Assembly: GCF_022968395.1 (NCBI RefSeq)
Contig: NZ_JALJQZ010000022.1
Span: 1 to 64,000 of the forward strand
Length of the DNA: 64,000 bases
Direction of reading: 5' to 3'
From: Affinirhizobium lemnae
GTDB lineage: Bacteria; Pseudomonadota; Alphaproteobacteria; Rhizobiales; Rhizobiaceae
Part shown: piece after piece, positions 37,067 to 46,485 of the stretch
How positions within the stretch are numbered: the first letter of the stretch is position 1
How the letters are laid out: every line of letters begins with the position of its first letter
Notes under the pieces: model-generated
Databases searched by the model: none
Told to the model about the DNA's origin: nothing
The model's input: only the letters and a program-made list of their open reading frames with translations
Position numbers and translations under genes: made by a program

Positions 37067-38896
37067 CTACCCCCGATTTTCCTGTCCCGGAACCGGCTTG
37101 CCACGGTAACGGCGGATGAGATCGCGAATGCGATGGGCGATTTCGCGCATATTGATGAAGATCGGCAGTCGCGTCGCAGGCTCGACAGGCTCCAGTGAGA
37201 TACCTACGGAACTCACATGCTCGTGCTCGTCCAGATCCCGCACGATCAGGATAATGGATCCAAGACGCACCCGGTCCGCATAATCCACCTTGCCGCCAAG
37301 CCTGTAGGTCATGAGATCGCCCACCGTCATGGCCTGTTCCGCCGTTGTCAGAAGGCCCGGACCATAGGCGGCATCCAGTTCCTTCGCGGGACGCGAGGGC
37401 GAGATAGCGAAAGCGCCGAAGAAATCCGCATCATCCTCGTCCACCGGCACGCGGCTGGCAAACAGCCGGTCAAGCAGGCGAGAGTACCCCGGCGCGATGA
37501 ACAGATAGACCTGGTCGTTCTCCCGCAATCGACCGGCATATTGGTAGCGCATGCTGCGACCATCGCGAATGACGAGCGAGGGCATTGCCCAGCGTGGAAT
37601 GCGTTCACCGCGCAGAATGGGGCTGTCCTTGATGACACGGTAGGAAATGAGTTCGTGATTGGCCCTGCCCGGCAGGTCCAGTTCCACCTTGTCCACCTCG
37701 CCCATTCTCGGCGGAATGATCAGGCCAAGCCGTTCCGCAACCGAGCGGATGGTCCAGCCTTGCAGCAGCAGCGAGACGAGCACGATGATGAACGCGGTAT
37801 TGAAAAAGACATGCTGGTCGTCAATGCCGCCAAGGATCGGCATGATGCCGAGCAGAATGGAAACCGCACCACGCAGGCCCACCCAGGCCACGAAACCGAT
37901 TTCCTGCTGTGTAAAGTCGAACGGCAGCAGGCTGAGCCAGACGGCAATAGGCCGCGCGACGAAGATGAGGAAGAGCGCAAGCCCGATGGCCGGCAGCAGA
38001 ATGGTAGGGAACTGCGAAGGTGTGGCCAGAAGACCCAACACCAGGAACATGATGATCTGCGCAAGCCAGGTCAGTCCGTCCTGAAAGCGGCGGATTGCTT
38101 CCTTGGCGAAGATGCGCTTGTTCCCGGCAAAAATGCCCGCAACATAGACGGCCAGAAAGCCGCTACCGCCCACCGCCCCGGTGAAGGAGAAGATCAGCAT
38201 CGCAAGCCCAAGCACGAAGATGGGCGCAAGACCGCGATCCAGTGGCAGCCGGTTGAGCACAGAGACGATCATCAAACCGCCCAGCAGACCGAGTGCAGTG
38301 CCAAGCCCCATCTGCTTGACGAACATGGTCAGCAGGTCGAGGTTGAAGCCGGAGGCTCCATGTCCCGAGGCGATGAGTTCGACCAGCGCGATGGTCAGAA
38401 ATACCGCCATCGGATCGTTGGTGCCGGATTCCACTTCCAGCGTCGAGCGTACCTTGTCGCGGATGTGAACTCCGCCGACGCGCAGAAGGAAGAAGACAGC
38501 AGCCGCATCGGTCGAGGCGACAATGGAGCCGAGCAGCATTCCGTGCAGCCAGTCGATGCCGAGCAGCAGGGACGCCGCAAACGCGAATATCGCAGCCGTC
38601 AGCACCACGCCCACCGAGGCCATCGTCAAGGCAGGTGCAGCCGCGATCTTGAAGGAATGGAGCGATGTGCCGAAGCCGGAATCAAAGAGAATGACAGCCA
38701 GCGCCAGCGAACCCAGCACATAGGCCATCGAGAAGTTGCTGAAATTGATGCCGATCCCGTCCACTCCGGCAACGAGCCCGATCATCAGAAAGATCAGAAG
38801 AAGGGGCGCGCCAAACCGGAAGGCGAGCAGACTGGAGAAGGCGGCCGCGAGAACAAGCACCGTTCCCACCAGCACGACGACATAAAACGTCTCCAA
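37067..38896 (-). CDS. Potassium/proton antiporter (NhaP2/CvrA-like, CPA1)
   Basis: 609 residues. Residues 1-395 form about 12-13 membrane spans of a cation:proton antiporter, with the ion-site region TLEVESGTNDPMAVFLTIAL (conserved ND) and GLRGAVSILLGIMPIL. The C-terminal 200 residues are cytosolic: a TrkA-C-like domain (VIKDSPILRGERIPRWAMPSLVIRDG...QVYLFIAPG) and a CorC/HlyC-like end domain (TVGDLMTYRLGGKVDYADRVRLGSIILIVRD), the layout of NhaP2/CvrA. It would export K+ in exchange for protons. The start is TTG at 38896. Confidence 0.9.
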   Translation of the reverse strand: METFYVVVLVGTVLVLAAAFSSLLAFRFGAPLLLIFLMIGLVAGVDGIGINFSNFSMAYVLGSLALAVILFDSGFGTSLHSFKIAAAPALTMASVGVVLTAAIFAFAASLLLGIDWLHGMLLGSIVASTDAAAVFFLLRVGGVHIRDKVRSTLEVESGTNDPMAVFLTIALVELIASGHGASGFNLDLLTMFVKQMGLGTALGLLGGLMIVSVLNRLPLDRGLAPIFVLGLAMLIFSFTGAVGGSGFLAVYVAGIFAGNKRIFAKEAIRRFQDGLTWLAQIIMFLVLGLLATPSQFPTILLPAIGLALFLIFVARPIAVWLSLLPFDFTQQEIGFVAWVGLRGAVSILLGIMPILGGIDDQHVFFNTAFIIVLVSLLLQGWTIRSVAERLGLIIPPRMGEVDKVELDLPGRANHELISYRVIKDSPILRGERIPRWAMPSLVIRDGRSMRYQYAGRLRENDQVYLFIAPGYSRLLDRLFASRVPVDEDDADFFGAFAISPSRPAKELDAAYGPGLLTTAEQAMTVGDLMTYRLGGKVDYADRVRLGSIILIVRDLDEHEHVSSVGISLEPVEPATRLPIFINMREIAHRIRDLIRRYRGKPVPGQENRG

Positions 38897-39218
38897 AGAT
38901 CTCGCCCCTCTCGCACCAACTGTAATAGAGCCCGCGCGGGCGGCCTCTCTTCACGATCTTTCCAGGCCAGCCTCGCGGTCGACAACCGAAAAGACAACGG
39001 CAACTGAAAAAAATCTCGCGCCTTTATGCATAGGCGTCGATGATTCGGGCAGCAGCAGGGCGGCTACAGCATCATGTAGCAAACCGATTAAATGTTTGAA
39101 AATACTAAAATAACACATACTTCGATTTTTAGACATCCCTGTGACGACGTCTTAACACCCTTCGATCAATATCCGGCGATGGAGCGATAGTAAGATCATA
39201 TTGTAGGATAGAACTGCC
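38897..39218. other. Intergenic region between divergent antiporter and TadG-like genes
   Basis: 322 bases, distinctly AT-rich from about 39080. It contains a 6-bp hairpin GCTACA-GCATCA-TGTAGC at 39062-39079. It must hold the promoters of both divergent genes. No coding frame is supported. Confidence 0.4.
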
Positions 39219-40505
39219 TTGCGAAATAACAAAACGTCCTTTGCTCAGTGCGATTCTGCTAATTTTAGCATCATAACGGCTCTTGTCGCGCCAATCCTTC
39301 TGCTCGCAGCAGGCGGCGCTATCGATATCCATGCAGCCTATGATCAGCGTCAGCAGATGCAGGCGCATCTGGATGGCGGTCTCTTGGCAGCTGCCCGCGA
39401 GAGTGACCTGAGCACGCAACAGGATGTGACCGCAGACTTCATTTCGACCTTCGATACGGCAAACGTCGCTACGCAGACAGATGGTGCACTAAGCAAGCGT
39501 CTGAAAGTAGTCCGAAATACGGATGGAAGCCTGACCGGAGTGTATTCGCGAAGCTACACTAGTTGGTTTCTCGGCTTGGTCGGAATGCCCACCTTGCCGC
39601 TCAGCGTGACGGCCACCGTAAACGGCGCGCCATCAACACCGCCAACCTCGTCCACCGCGACCCAGACGACGGCGGGTTCTTGCCTTTATGTTCTCGGCAA
39701 TCAGTCGCAGGCGGTGCTCATCAATTCGGGGGTCAACCTCAAGTCGAACGCCTGTCGTATCGATGTCCATTCAACCGCCGATCCAGCCTTCATCATGAAT
39801 GGCGGTTCGACAGTTGATACCGCGGAATTTTGCGTCAAGGGCACTAAGTACATCAAGAACGGGGGCACGCTCTCCAACCTGAAGACGGCCTGCGCGGTCA
39901 ATCCTGATCCCTATCGGGGAAAATTCGCTGAGCCAAAGCTTCCCTCATCATGCACGACGACCGGCGCGCGGGATGGCAGCAGCTTTACACTAGAACCTGG
40001 CATGCACTGCGACGTTACATTCAATGGAAGCCCGTCGGTCACCTTCAAACCCGGCCTCCACATCATCAAGGGCAGGATGATATTGAACTCCGGTTCAACG
40101 GTAACAGCAAAGGGCGTGACCTTCTATTTCCCCGATGTCGATAGCGAAATCCGGGCCAATGGCGGCTTGACCTTCACCGGCTCGCCTTCGACCAGCGGCG
40201 CGTACAAAGACATTCTCATGTTCGAAAAAACGTCGGACGCGGCCAGTAATAGTCGCAAGACGCAATATATCTTCAACGGCTCCAAGGGCGAAAACATCGA
40301 AGGCATCATCTACCTGCCCAACCGCGACGTGACCTATAACTCCACGACGAACCAGACCAGCAAGATCAGCATGGTGGTCAATTCCGTCATCATGAACACG
40401 TCGAACTGGCGCATGGAACCGTTTACGCCATCCGCCACAGCGAGCACCACGACCTCCACCTCGAACGGTGGCAGCACGTCGAACGTGGGACGGCTCGTCA
40501 AATAA
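39219..40505 (+). CDS. TadG-like pilus-assembly / Flp-type exported protein
   Basis: 428 residues. The N terminus (NFSIITALVAPILLLAAGGAIDIHAAYDQRQQMQAHLDGGLLAA) is the TadE/TadG-type anchor (PF13400), normally found on pseudopilins and TadG. Instead of the usual von Willebrand domain, the rest is a Cys-, Gly-, Ser- and Thr-rich region of short beta repeats (for example VLINSGVNLKSNACRIDVHS, FIMNGGSTVDTAEFCVKG, MILNSGSTVTAKGVTFYF), suggesting a right-handed beta-helix. The tail is Ser/Thr-rich. The start is TTG with AGGAT upstream. No other tad genes are nearby, so it is an orphan surface or periplasmic protein. Confidence 0.8.
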   Translation: MRNNKTSFAQCDSANFSIITALVAPILLLAAGGAIDIHAAYDQRQQMQAHLDGGLLAAARESDLSTQQDVTADFISTFDTANVATQTDGALSKRLKVVRNTDGSLTGVYSRSYTSWFLGLVGMPTLPLSVTATVNGAPSTPPTSSTATQTTAGSCLYVLGNQSQAVLINSGVNLKSNACRIDVHSTADPAFIMNGGSTVDTAEFCVKGTKYIKNGGTLSNLKTACAVNPDPYRGKFAEPKLPSSCTTTGARDGSSFTLEPGMHCDVTFNGSPSVTFKPGLHIIKGRMILNSGSTVTAKGVTFYFPDVDSEIRANGGLTFTGSPSTSGAYKDILMFEKTSDAASNSRKTQYIFNGSKGENIEGIIYLPNRDVTYNSTTNQTSKISMVVNSVIMNTSNWRMEPFTPSATASTTTSTSNGGSTSNVGRLVK

Positions 40506-40536
40506 CAGACGGCCCGCAGAACACACCGGACATGAA

Positions 40537-40559
40537 AAAGGGCGCTCGAGGCGCCCTTT
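40537..40559. terminator. Bidirectional terminator between the TadG-like gene and gap
   Basis: AAAGGGCGC-TCGAG-GCGCCCTTT: 9-bp stem, 5-base loop, T-rich on both strands, between convergent genes. Confidence 0.8.
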
Positions 40560-40579
40560 CTCGTTGATTACTGGATGGC

Positions 40580-41590
40580 TCAGATGAGCTTTGCCATCGC
40601 AACAGCCGTATCCGACATACGGTTGGAGAAGCCCCACTCGTTGTCGTACCAGCTGAGAATACGCACGAAATTACCTTCGAGAACCTTCGTCTGGTCGAGT
40701 GCGAAGATCGAGGAATGGCTGTCATGGTTGAAGTCGCGCGAAACCAGCGGCTCATCCGTATAACCGAGGATACCCTTCAGAGCGCCATTCGAAGCAGCGA
40801 TGATGGCATCGTTGATTTCCTTTGCGGTCGTGTCGCGCTTGGCAACGAACTTGAAATCCACCACGGAAACGTTCGGCGTGGGAACGCGGATGGACGTGCC
40901 GTCCAGCTTGCCCTTCAGGTGCGGCAGAACCAGGCCAACGGCCTTGGCAGCACCGGTCGAGGTCGGAATCATAGAAAGAGCTGCGGCGCGGGCGCGGTAC
41001 AGATCCTTGTGCATGGTGTCGAGCGTCGGCTGGTCGCCCGTGTAGGAGTGGATCGTCGTCATGAAACCGTGGTCGATCCCGACGGCATCATCCAGAACCT
41101 TCACGACCGGTACAAGGCAGTTCGTGGTGCAGGAGGCGTTGGAAATGACCAGATGGTCCTTCGTCAGCTGGTCGTGGTTGACGCCGTAAACAACCGTCAG
41201 GTCCGCGCCGTCTGCCGGAGCCGAAACGATGACGCGCTTTGCGCCAGCCGTCAGGTGAGCGGCAGCCTTGTCGCGCGCCGTGAAGATGCCCGTGCACTCC
41301 AGAGCGATGTCGACGCCCAGTTCCTTGTGCGGAAGCGTTGACGGATCCTTGACTGCCGTGACCTTGATCGGCTTGCCACCGCCAACGGTGATCGCATCGC
41401 CCTCGACCTTGACCTCTGCCGGGAACTTGCCGTGGATGGAATCGTAGCGCAGCAGATGAGCATTGGTCTCGACCGGGCCGAGATCGTTGATCGCGACGAC
41501 TTCGATGTCGGTGCGGCCCGACTCGACGATGGCACGGAGAACGTTGCGGCCGATGCGGCCGAAGCCGTTGATGGCAACCTTGACAGTCAT
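40580..41590 (-). CDS. gap: Type I glyceraldehyde-3-phosphate dehydrogenase
   Basis: 336 residues. It oxidises glyceraldehyde-3-phosphate to 1,3-bisphosphoglycerate with NAD. The NAD site opens with [18 protein letters not shown]; the catalytic cysteine is Cys154 in [21 protein letters not shown] is the conserved C-terminal block. The ATG at 41590 has GGGAG at 9 bases; another in-frame ATG two codons upstream is too close to it. It lies 67 bases behind tkt with a terminator between, so it needs its own promoter or read-through. Confidence 0.97.
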   Translation of the reverse strand: MTVKVAINGFGRIGRNVLRAIVESGRTDIEVVAINDLGPVETNAHLLRYDSIHGKFPAEVKVEGDAITVGGGKPIKVTAVKDPSTLPHKELGVDIALECTGIFTARDKAAAHLTAGAKRVIVSAPADGADLTVVYGVNHDQLTKDHLVISNASCTTNCLVPVVKVLDDAVGIDHGFMTTIHSYTGDQPTLDTMHKDLYRARAAALSMIPTSTGAAKAVGLVLPHLKGKLDGTSIRVPTPNVSVVDFKFVAKRDTTAKEINDAIIAASNGALKGILGYTDEPLVSRDFNHDSHSSIFALDQTKVLEGNFVRILSWYDNEWGFSNRMSDTAVAMAKLI

Positions 41591-41626
41591 GTGCATTAAC
41601 TCCCTAGACTTGGGCTTATGGTGATG

Positions 41627-41651
41627 GAAAACGGGCGCCATCAGGCGCCCG
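41627..41651 (-). terminator. Terminator of tkt
   Basis: CGGGCGCC-ATCA-GGCGCCCG is a perfect 8-bp stem with a tetraloop; the minus strand continues TTTTCC. It is 6 bases past the tkt stop. Confidence 0.78.
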
Positions 41652-41657
41652 GAATAA

Positions 41658-43637
41658 TCAAAGCTTGGCTTCGGCGGCTGCGACGACAGCTTCGACCGTA
41701 ATGCCGAAGTGCTTGTAGAGATCCTTGGCCGGACCGGAAGCACCGAAGGACTTCATGCCGATGAAGGCACCATCGTTGCCGATGAAGGCATCCCAGCCCT
41801 CGCGAACGCCTGCCTCGATGGCGATCTTGACCGGCGACTTGCCGAGGATTGCCTTGCGATAGTCTTCCGACTGCTCGAAGAACAGCTCGACGCACGGAAC
41901 CGAGACGACGCGGGTGGCAACACCCTTGCCTTCCAAGGCTTCAGCAGCCTTGACCGCGATCTCGACTTCGGAACCGGATGCAAACAGCGTAACCTTGGCA
42001 TCGCTGGACGAAACCAGTTCATAGGCTCCCGAGGCGCAGAGGTTCTTTTCCTCATACTCCTTGCGGACCGGCATCAGGTTCTGACGGGTCAGCGCCAGAC
42101 CGGACGGACGATACTTGTGGTTGAGCGCGATCTGCCAGCATTCCGCCGTCTCGGTCTCGTCGGCCGGACGGAACAGCATGAGGCCAGGGATCGCGCGCAG
42201 CGATGCCACATGCTCGACCGGCTGGTGCGTTGGACCGTCTTCGCCGACGCCGATGGAGTCATGCGTCCAGACGTGAACCACGCGAATGCCCATCAGGGCC
42301 GCCAGACGAACGGACGGGCGGCAGTAATCCGAGAAGATCAGGAAGCCGCCCGAATACGGAATAAGTCCACCATGCAGCGCGATGCCGTTCATGGCAGCGG
42401 CAGTGGCATGCTCGCGGATGCCATAATGCATGTAACGGCCAGAGAAATCATCCGGAGAGATGGACTTCATCTGGCTGGTCTTGGTGTTGTTGGACGGCGT
42501 CAGGTCGGCGGAACCACCCAGCGTTTCCGGCAGAAGACCGTTGATCACTTCCAGCACATCTTCGGAAGCCTTGCGCGTGGCAACAGTCGGATTATTGGCA
42601 GCCACCTTCTTCTTGAAGGCATCGATGGCGCTGTCAAAACCGCCCGGCAGGTCGCCGGCAAAACGGCGCACGAACTCGGCACGCTTTTCGGTTTCGGCAG
42701 CAGCCAGACGCTCTTCCCATTCCTTGCGTGCCTTGGTGGAACGCAGACCGGCCAGACGCCAGTTGTCCAGAACGTCGGCGGGAACGCTGAATGCTTCCGC
42801 TTCCCAGTTGAGCGCCTTGCGGGTTGCCGCGATTTCTTCGGCACCCAGCGGTGAGCCGTGAACCTTATGGCTGCCCTGCTTGTTCGGCGCGCCAAAACCG
42901 ATGATGGTTTTGCAGGCGATGAAGGTTGGGCGATCAGACTTCTGCGCCTGCTCGATCGCTGCGGCAATCGCGTCCTGATCGTGGCCGTCGATCTCGATCG
43001 TGTTCCAGTTCACCGATTTGAAGCGGGCGATCTGGTTGGTGCTATCCGACAGGGAGACCGCACCGTCGATGGTGATCTTGTTGTCATCCCAGAAGACGAT
43101 GAGCTTGTTGAGCTTCAGGTGACCGGCGAGCGCGATGGCTTCCTGGCTGATGCCCTCCATGAGGCAGCCGTCGCCGACCAGCGCATAGGTGAAATGGTTC
43201 TGCAGCTCAGAGCCGAATTCCTGCGCCAGCTTGCGCTCGGCAATCGCCATGCCCACAGCATTGGCAATGCCCTGACCGAGCGGACCCGTGGTGGTCTCGA
43301 TGCCCGAGGCATGGCCGTATTCCGGATGGCCCGCAGTCTTGGAACCGAGCTGGCGGAACTGCTTGATGTCTTCGATCGTCATATCCTCATATCCTGTTAG
43401 GTACAGGAGAGAATAGAGAAGCATCGAGCCGTGACCGGCGGAGAGCACGAAACGGTCGCGATCCGGCCAGAGCGGGTTCTTGGGATCGAACTTCAGGTAA
43501 CGGCTGAACAGAACGGTTGCGACGTCGGCCGCACCCATTGGCAGGCCTGGGTGCCCGGAGTTTGCCTTTTCGATCGCATCCATGGAGAGGAAACGGATCG
43601 CATTCGCCATCCGGTTATGTTTTTCGGCAGAGGTCAT
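41658..43637 (-). CDS. tkt: Transketolase
   Basis: 659 residues from the ATG at 43637 ([20 protein letters not shown]). Transketolase moves two-carbon units between sugar phosphates with thiamine diphosphate. [29 protein letters not shown] (ThDP motif GDG...N-like [10 protein letters not shown]), and the pyrimidine domain [15 protein letters not shown] with [18 protein letters not shown] are all intact. No strong Shine-Dalgarno is visible; a TTG nine codons upstream is an alternative. It lies upstream of gap, as in other rhizobia. Confidence 0.96.
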   Translation of the reverse strand: MTSAEKHNRMANAIRFLSMDAIEKANSGHPGLPMGAADVATVLFSRYLKFDPKNPLWPDRDRFVLSAGHGSMLLYSLLYLTGYEDMTIEDIKQFRQLGSKTAGHPEYGHASGIETTTGPLGQGIANAVGMAIAERKLAQEFGSELQNHFTYALVGDGCLMEGISQEAIALAGHLKLNKLIVFWDDNKITIDGAVSLSDSTNQIARFKSVNWNTIEIDGHDQDAIAAAIEQAQKSDRPTFIACKTIIGFGAPNKQGSHKVHGSPLGAEEIAATRKALNWEAEAFSVPADVLDNWRLAGLRSTKARKEWEERLAAAETEKRAEFVRRFAGDLPGGFDSAIDAFKKKVAANNPTVATRKASEDVLEVINGLLPETLGGSADLTPSNNTKTSQMKSISPDDFSGRYMHYGIREHATAAAMNGIALHGGLIPYSGGFLIFSDYCRPSVRLAALMGIRVVHVWTHDSIGVGEDGPTHQPVEHVASLRAIPGLMLFRPADETETAECWQIALNHKYRPSGLALTRQNLMPVRKEYEEKNLCASGAYELVSSSDAKVTLFASGSEVEIAVKAAEALEGKGVATRVVSVPCVELFFEQSEDYRKAILGKSPVKIAIEAGVREGWDAFIGNDGAFIGMKSFGASGPAKDLYKHFGITVEAVVAAAEAKL

Positions 43638-43701
43638 GGCTAGTCCGCTGGTTTGCAGTGTCAATCAAGCCCGTGAGTAGGACCAAACGAGGCGCGGGTG
43701 T

Positions 43702-43729
43702 TCCATATCAGGTGCAACGGCCAAGTCAA
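43702..43729 (-). promoter_or_regulatory. Candidate housekeeping promoter of tkt
   Basis: On the minus strand TTGACT (43729-43724), a 16-base spacer and TATGGA (43707-43702) resemble a sigma-70 promoter. It ends about 65 bases upstream of the tkt ATG. Confidence 0.45.
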
Positions 43730-43758
43730 TAAATGCCACCCGCGAACTGGGCTCGTCG

Positions 43759-43773
43759 CTGCATTTGATGCAG
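43759..43773. promoter_or_regulatory. Small dyad upstream of the tkt promoter
   Basis: CTGCAT-TTG-ATGCAG, 6-bp arms with a 3-base centre, 30 bases upstream of the candidate -35 element of tkt. A possible operator; too short to be sure. Confidence 0.35.
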
Positions 43774-43990
43774 TCGTAAAGTAGGATCTGTCGGCTTCAC
43801 TTGAAAGGCCTAAAATGAGGATAGCGCCCCTCAGGTCGAAAGACTTGATCCACAGCAAAGGTATGCCGACGCATGGCTCGGTTTATTGACCGGAAATGAC
43901 ACGACGCATAGTGTGCAATGCTTATGAGAGATTTGGCGGCCACGATTCGCAATCGCCATATCTTCTGCCTTGTGACCCCGCAGGATGCCG

Positions 43991-44257
43991 GTGAGTAAAA
44001 CCTTGGAAGCCACCATAGCCGAACTCTGGGCTGCCTTAAGCCGCCTTGAGACTGCCGTGGACATGCGCATGGATCGTCAGCGGGAAGCCGCCGATGTGGA
44101 AAGCGAAGTGCGGCGCGTTCATGCCGATCGCGCACGTCTGGCGCATGAGCTTGATCAATCGGAATTCCGCGCCAACCGGCTGGAAGAGGTCAACCGCGAA
44201 GTATCACGCCGTCTGGTGACGGCGATGGAAACCATTCGTGCCGTTCTCGACCGGTAA
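43991..44257 (+). CDS. DUF4164 family coiled-coil protein
   Basis: 88 residues from the GTG at 43991, which has AGGA five bases upstream; the ATG at 43985 overlaps that site and is less likely. The whole protein is one coiled coil (ATIAELWAALSRLETAVD, then VESEVRRVHADRARLAHELD and NRLEEVNREVSRRLVTAMETI), matching the alphaproteobacterial DUF4164 family. It always appears beside zapA in rhizobia, so a role with the Z-ring is plausible but not shown. Confidence 0.82.
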   Translation: MSKTLEATIAELWAALSRLETAVDMRMDRQREAADVESEVRRVHADRARLAHELDQSEFRANRLEEVNREVSRRLVTAMETIRAVLDR

Positions 44258-44290
44258 TCAGGCCGATAATCAGGAAAGCAGGCGACAGCC

Positions 44291-44671
44291 ATGGCTCAGG
44301 TAACGATCACCATTGACGGCAAGGCCTACCGCATGGCCTGCGAGGAAGGCCAGGAAAGCCACCTTGAAATGCTGGCATCCCGTTTCGATCGCTATGTCGG
44401 CCATCTGAAGAGCCAGTTCGGCGAGATCGGAGACCTGCGCCTCACCGTCATGGCGGGGATCATGGTCATGGACGAGCTTTCCGAACTCAACCGACGCATC
44501 GCATCGCTTGAGGGAGAGCTTGACGTTCTCAAAGCTGAGGGCAATGGTGCCGCCGAAGCACAGCACAGGAGCGAGGTCGCGATGATCCACACGCTCTCGG
44601 AACTTGCGGGACGACTTGAAGGCATCACCGCAAAGCTCAATACGCGGCCTGCTCAGAACCCGTCCAACTGA
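44291..44671 (+). CDS. zapA: Cell division protein ZapA
   Basis: 126 residues. ZapA cross-links FtsZ filaments. The N-terminal globular part is AQVTITIDGKAYRMACEEGQE with LEMLASRFDRYV, followed by RLTVMAGIMVMDEL and a C-terminal coiled coil (LNRRIASLEGELDVLKAE). AGG stands upstream of the ATG. It is 33 bases behind the DUF4164 gene, probably co-transcribed, and is followed by the 6S RNA locus, an arrangement shared with many proteobacteria. Confidence 0.93.
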   Translation: MAQVTITIDGKAYRMACEEGQESHLEMLASRFDRYVGHLKSQFGEIGDLRLTVMAGIMVMDELSELNRRIASLEGELDVLKAEGNGAAEAQHRSEVAMIHTLSELAGRLEGITAKLNTRPAQNPSN

Positions 44672-44734
44672 TATCTCATCTATTTCCGTTCGCCCCTCTG
44701 GCGATCCCTCACCTTCTCGCTTATATTGGTGTTG

Positions 44735-44890
44735 CGGTCTGCGCTTCCCGACAGGAACCACAATCCCTGGGGCCATACTCGATCCAAAGGGAGCTGTCCC
44801 TGACCAGGCCCGTGGGCCTGGACACACGGCGCCCACCTACTTTTGTAGGCGCCCAGGATCGTAAATCTCCATCGGTTGTCGTGGATCGTA
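44735..44890 (+). ncRNA. ssrS: 6S RNA (SsrS), probable
   Basis: The region folds as expected for 6S RNA. A closing stem CGACA-(GGA)-ACC (44749-44759) pairs with GGT-TGTCG (44874-44881). A large open bubble has ACAATCCCTGGGGCC on its 5' side. The upper stem begins CGATCC (44780-44785) / GGATCG (44856-44861), and the apex is CCAGGCC-CGT-GGCCTGG at about 44804-44820. A small hairpin CCTAC-TTTT-GTAGG lies on the 3' arm. TATATT at 44722-44727 suits a -10 element. The position behind zapA agrees with known 6S loci. The ends are estimates. Confidence 0.7.
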
Positions 44891-44954
44891 CTTTCTTTGA
44901 AGGTTGAAAAACCTTTTGCGTGTAAAGCCTTGACTTCTCGCGCGGCAAGACCAA

Positions 44955-44972
44955 CTACCCCGTCCGGGGTAG
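44955..44972. promoter_or_regulatory. Perfect dyad directly before the histidine kinase gene
   Basis: CTACCCC-GTCC-GGGGTAG, 7-bp arms, ends 13 bases before the kinase ATG. Its last bases run into the AGGG ribosome site, so in mRNA it could hide that site; as DNA it could be an operator. It may also help to end the 6S transcript. Confidence 0.45.
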
Positions 44973-44985
44973 GGTTCTCTAATAT

Positions 44986-46485
44986 ATGCCATTCACAAAT
45001 AAAAAATTCGCGCGTTCGTCGCTTCTGATGCTGATGATTGGCGCAGCCGTTCTGGCCGCCATCGTCGTCTCTTCCGTTTATCTGGCGCGCTCGACGCAAA
45101 GCTACTTTGCGGACGTCGTGCGCCTGCGCGACTTAAGAAGTTCCGCTGCGGACATGATGCTTTTACTGCGCGCCGCAGAAGCTGGGCAGCGCGGCTTTCT
45201 CCTGAGCCGTGATCGAGAATTTCTCGAGCCCTATCTGGCGGCAACCGAGCGAGTCGCTGCGTCCCGATCCCGTTTCCAGAAGGCCTATGACGGTCAGACG
45301 GCAGTGCACTTCCCGGTGGAGCAGTTCAACACTTTGCTCAATGCCAAGCTGGCAGAGATGAAGCGTACGCTTGATCTGGCCGAGGCCGACCGTTTTGACG
45401 CAGCAATTACGCTTGTTCGCGAAGCGACCGGCCGCGAGATCATGGATAACATCAGCGGCCTACTGATCACCCTCATTCGCGATCTGGACGAAAGACTGAG
45501 CACGGGCATTCAAGACCTCAATGGCACAGCAGGCACCCTCCAATGGGCGACGATGGGCGGCGGCATCGTCATCATGATCGTCGTGGGGGGCGCTATTCTG
45601 ATTGTCGTTCAACACGTTCGAGAACTTTCCCGTGCCCATCGCGAGGTTGAAGCGCTGAATGCGGGGCTAGAAGAGCGCGTCGATGAGCGCACCGAGGATC
45701 TCATCCAGGCAAACCGCGAGATCCAGCGCTACGCCTATATCGTCAGCCATGATCTACGTGCGCCACTCGTCAACATCATGGGCTTCACCAGTGAGCTGGA
45801 CCAGACACTGAAGTCGATCCGCGCCTATGTCCTGGCCGATGGCGACAAGTTGACGGACGATCAGGTTCAGCAGGCGCGCCTCGCCGTGGAAGAGGATCTG
45901 CCGGAAGCGATTTCCTTCATCCGCTCCTCTACGAAAAAGATGGATGGGCTCATCAATGCAATCCTCAAGATTTCCCGCGATGGACGCAGGGAACTGAAGC
46001 CGGAGCCGGTCAACCTGCAAGAGCTCCTGGACGCAACGGCGGCTAGCATCAACCACCAGGTGACCGATGCCGGTGGCGAAGTCACCATCTCGGTGCAGGC
46101 CGCCCGCAACCTTGTGACTGACAAGTTCTCGCTCGAGCAGATCTTCGGCAATCTCTTCGACAACGCAGTGAAGTACAAAAGCCCGCAGCGTCCGTTGCAA
46201 CTGGTTGTCAAAGCCTATTCTGTCGGTCGAACGGCGCTTCGCATCGAAGTACAGGACAACGGTCGCGGTATAGCTCCTGAAGATCACGAACGGGTTTTCG
46301 AGCTCTTCCGCCGTTCAGGTCAGCAGGATAGTCCGGGTGAAGGCATCGGCCTCGCCCATGTTAGATCATTAGTTAGAAATTTAGGAGGTGAGATTACGGT
46401 CACCTCCACGCTCGGCGGCGGCTCAACTTTCATTGTGCGCCTGCCGATGGATCTTTCCCAGTATGTCAGGAGTCACGGGGTATGA
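44986..46485 (+). CDS. CHASE3-domain sensor histidine kinase
   Basis: 499 residues. A first membrane span (about 12-34) and a second (about 188-208, GGGIVIMIVVGGAILIVVQHV) enclose a periplasmic CHASE3 domain (DLRSSAADMMLLLRAAEAGQRGFLLS). Then come a coiled linker, a HisKA domain with His255 in AYIVSHDLRAPLVN, and an HATPase_c domain (IFGNLFDNAVKYK, QDNGRGIAPEDHERVFELF, GEGIGLAHVRSLV). It autophosphorylates on an unknown signal. The stop overlaps the next gene's start (ATGA). AGGG precedes the ATG. First of a three-gene signalling operon. Confidence 0.92.
   Translation: MPFTNKKFARSSLLMLMIGAAVLAAIVVSSVYLARSTQSYFADVVRLRDLRSSAADMMLLLRAAEAGQRGFLLSRDREFLEPYLAATERVAASRSRFQKAYDGQTAVHFPVEQFNTLLNAKLAEMKRTLDLAEADRFDAAITLVREATGREIMDNISGLLITLIRDLDERLSTGIQDLNGTAGTLQWATMGGGIVIMIVVGGAILIVVQHVRELSRAHREVEALNAGLEERVDERTEDLIQANREIQRYAYIVSHDLRAPLVNIMGFTSELDQTLKSIRAYVLADGDKLTDDQVQQARLAVEEDLPEAISFIRSSTKKMDGLINAILKISRDGRRELKPEPVNLQELLDATAASINHQVTDAGGEVTISVQAARNLVTDKFSLEQIFGNLFDNAVKYKSPQRPLQLVVKAYSVGRTALRIEVQDNGRGIAPEDHERVFELFRRSGQQDSPGEGIGLAHVRSLVRNLGGEITVTSTLGGGSTFIVRLPMDLSQYVRSHGV

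Noticed and set aside
37217..39007. 596-codon plus-strand open frame opposite the antiporter gene
   Set aside because: His-, Gln- and Arg-rich shadow of a well-conserved membrane transporter; no ribosome site.
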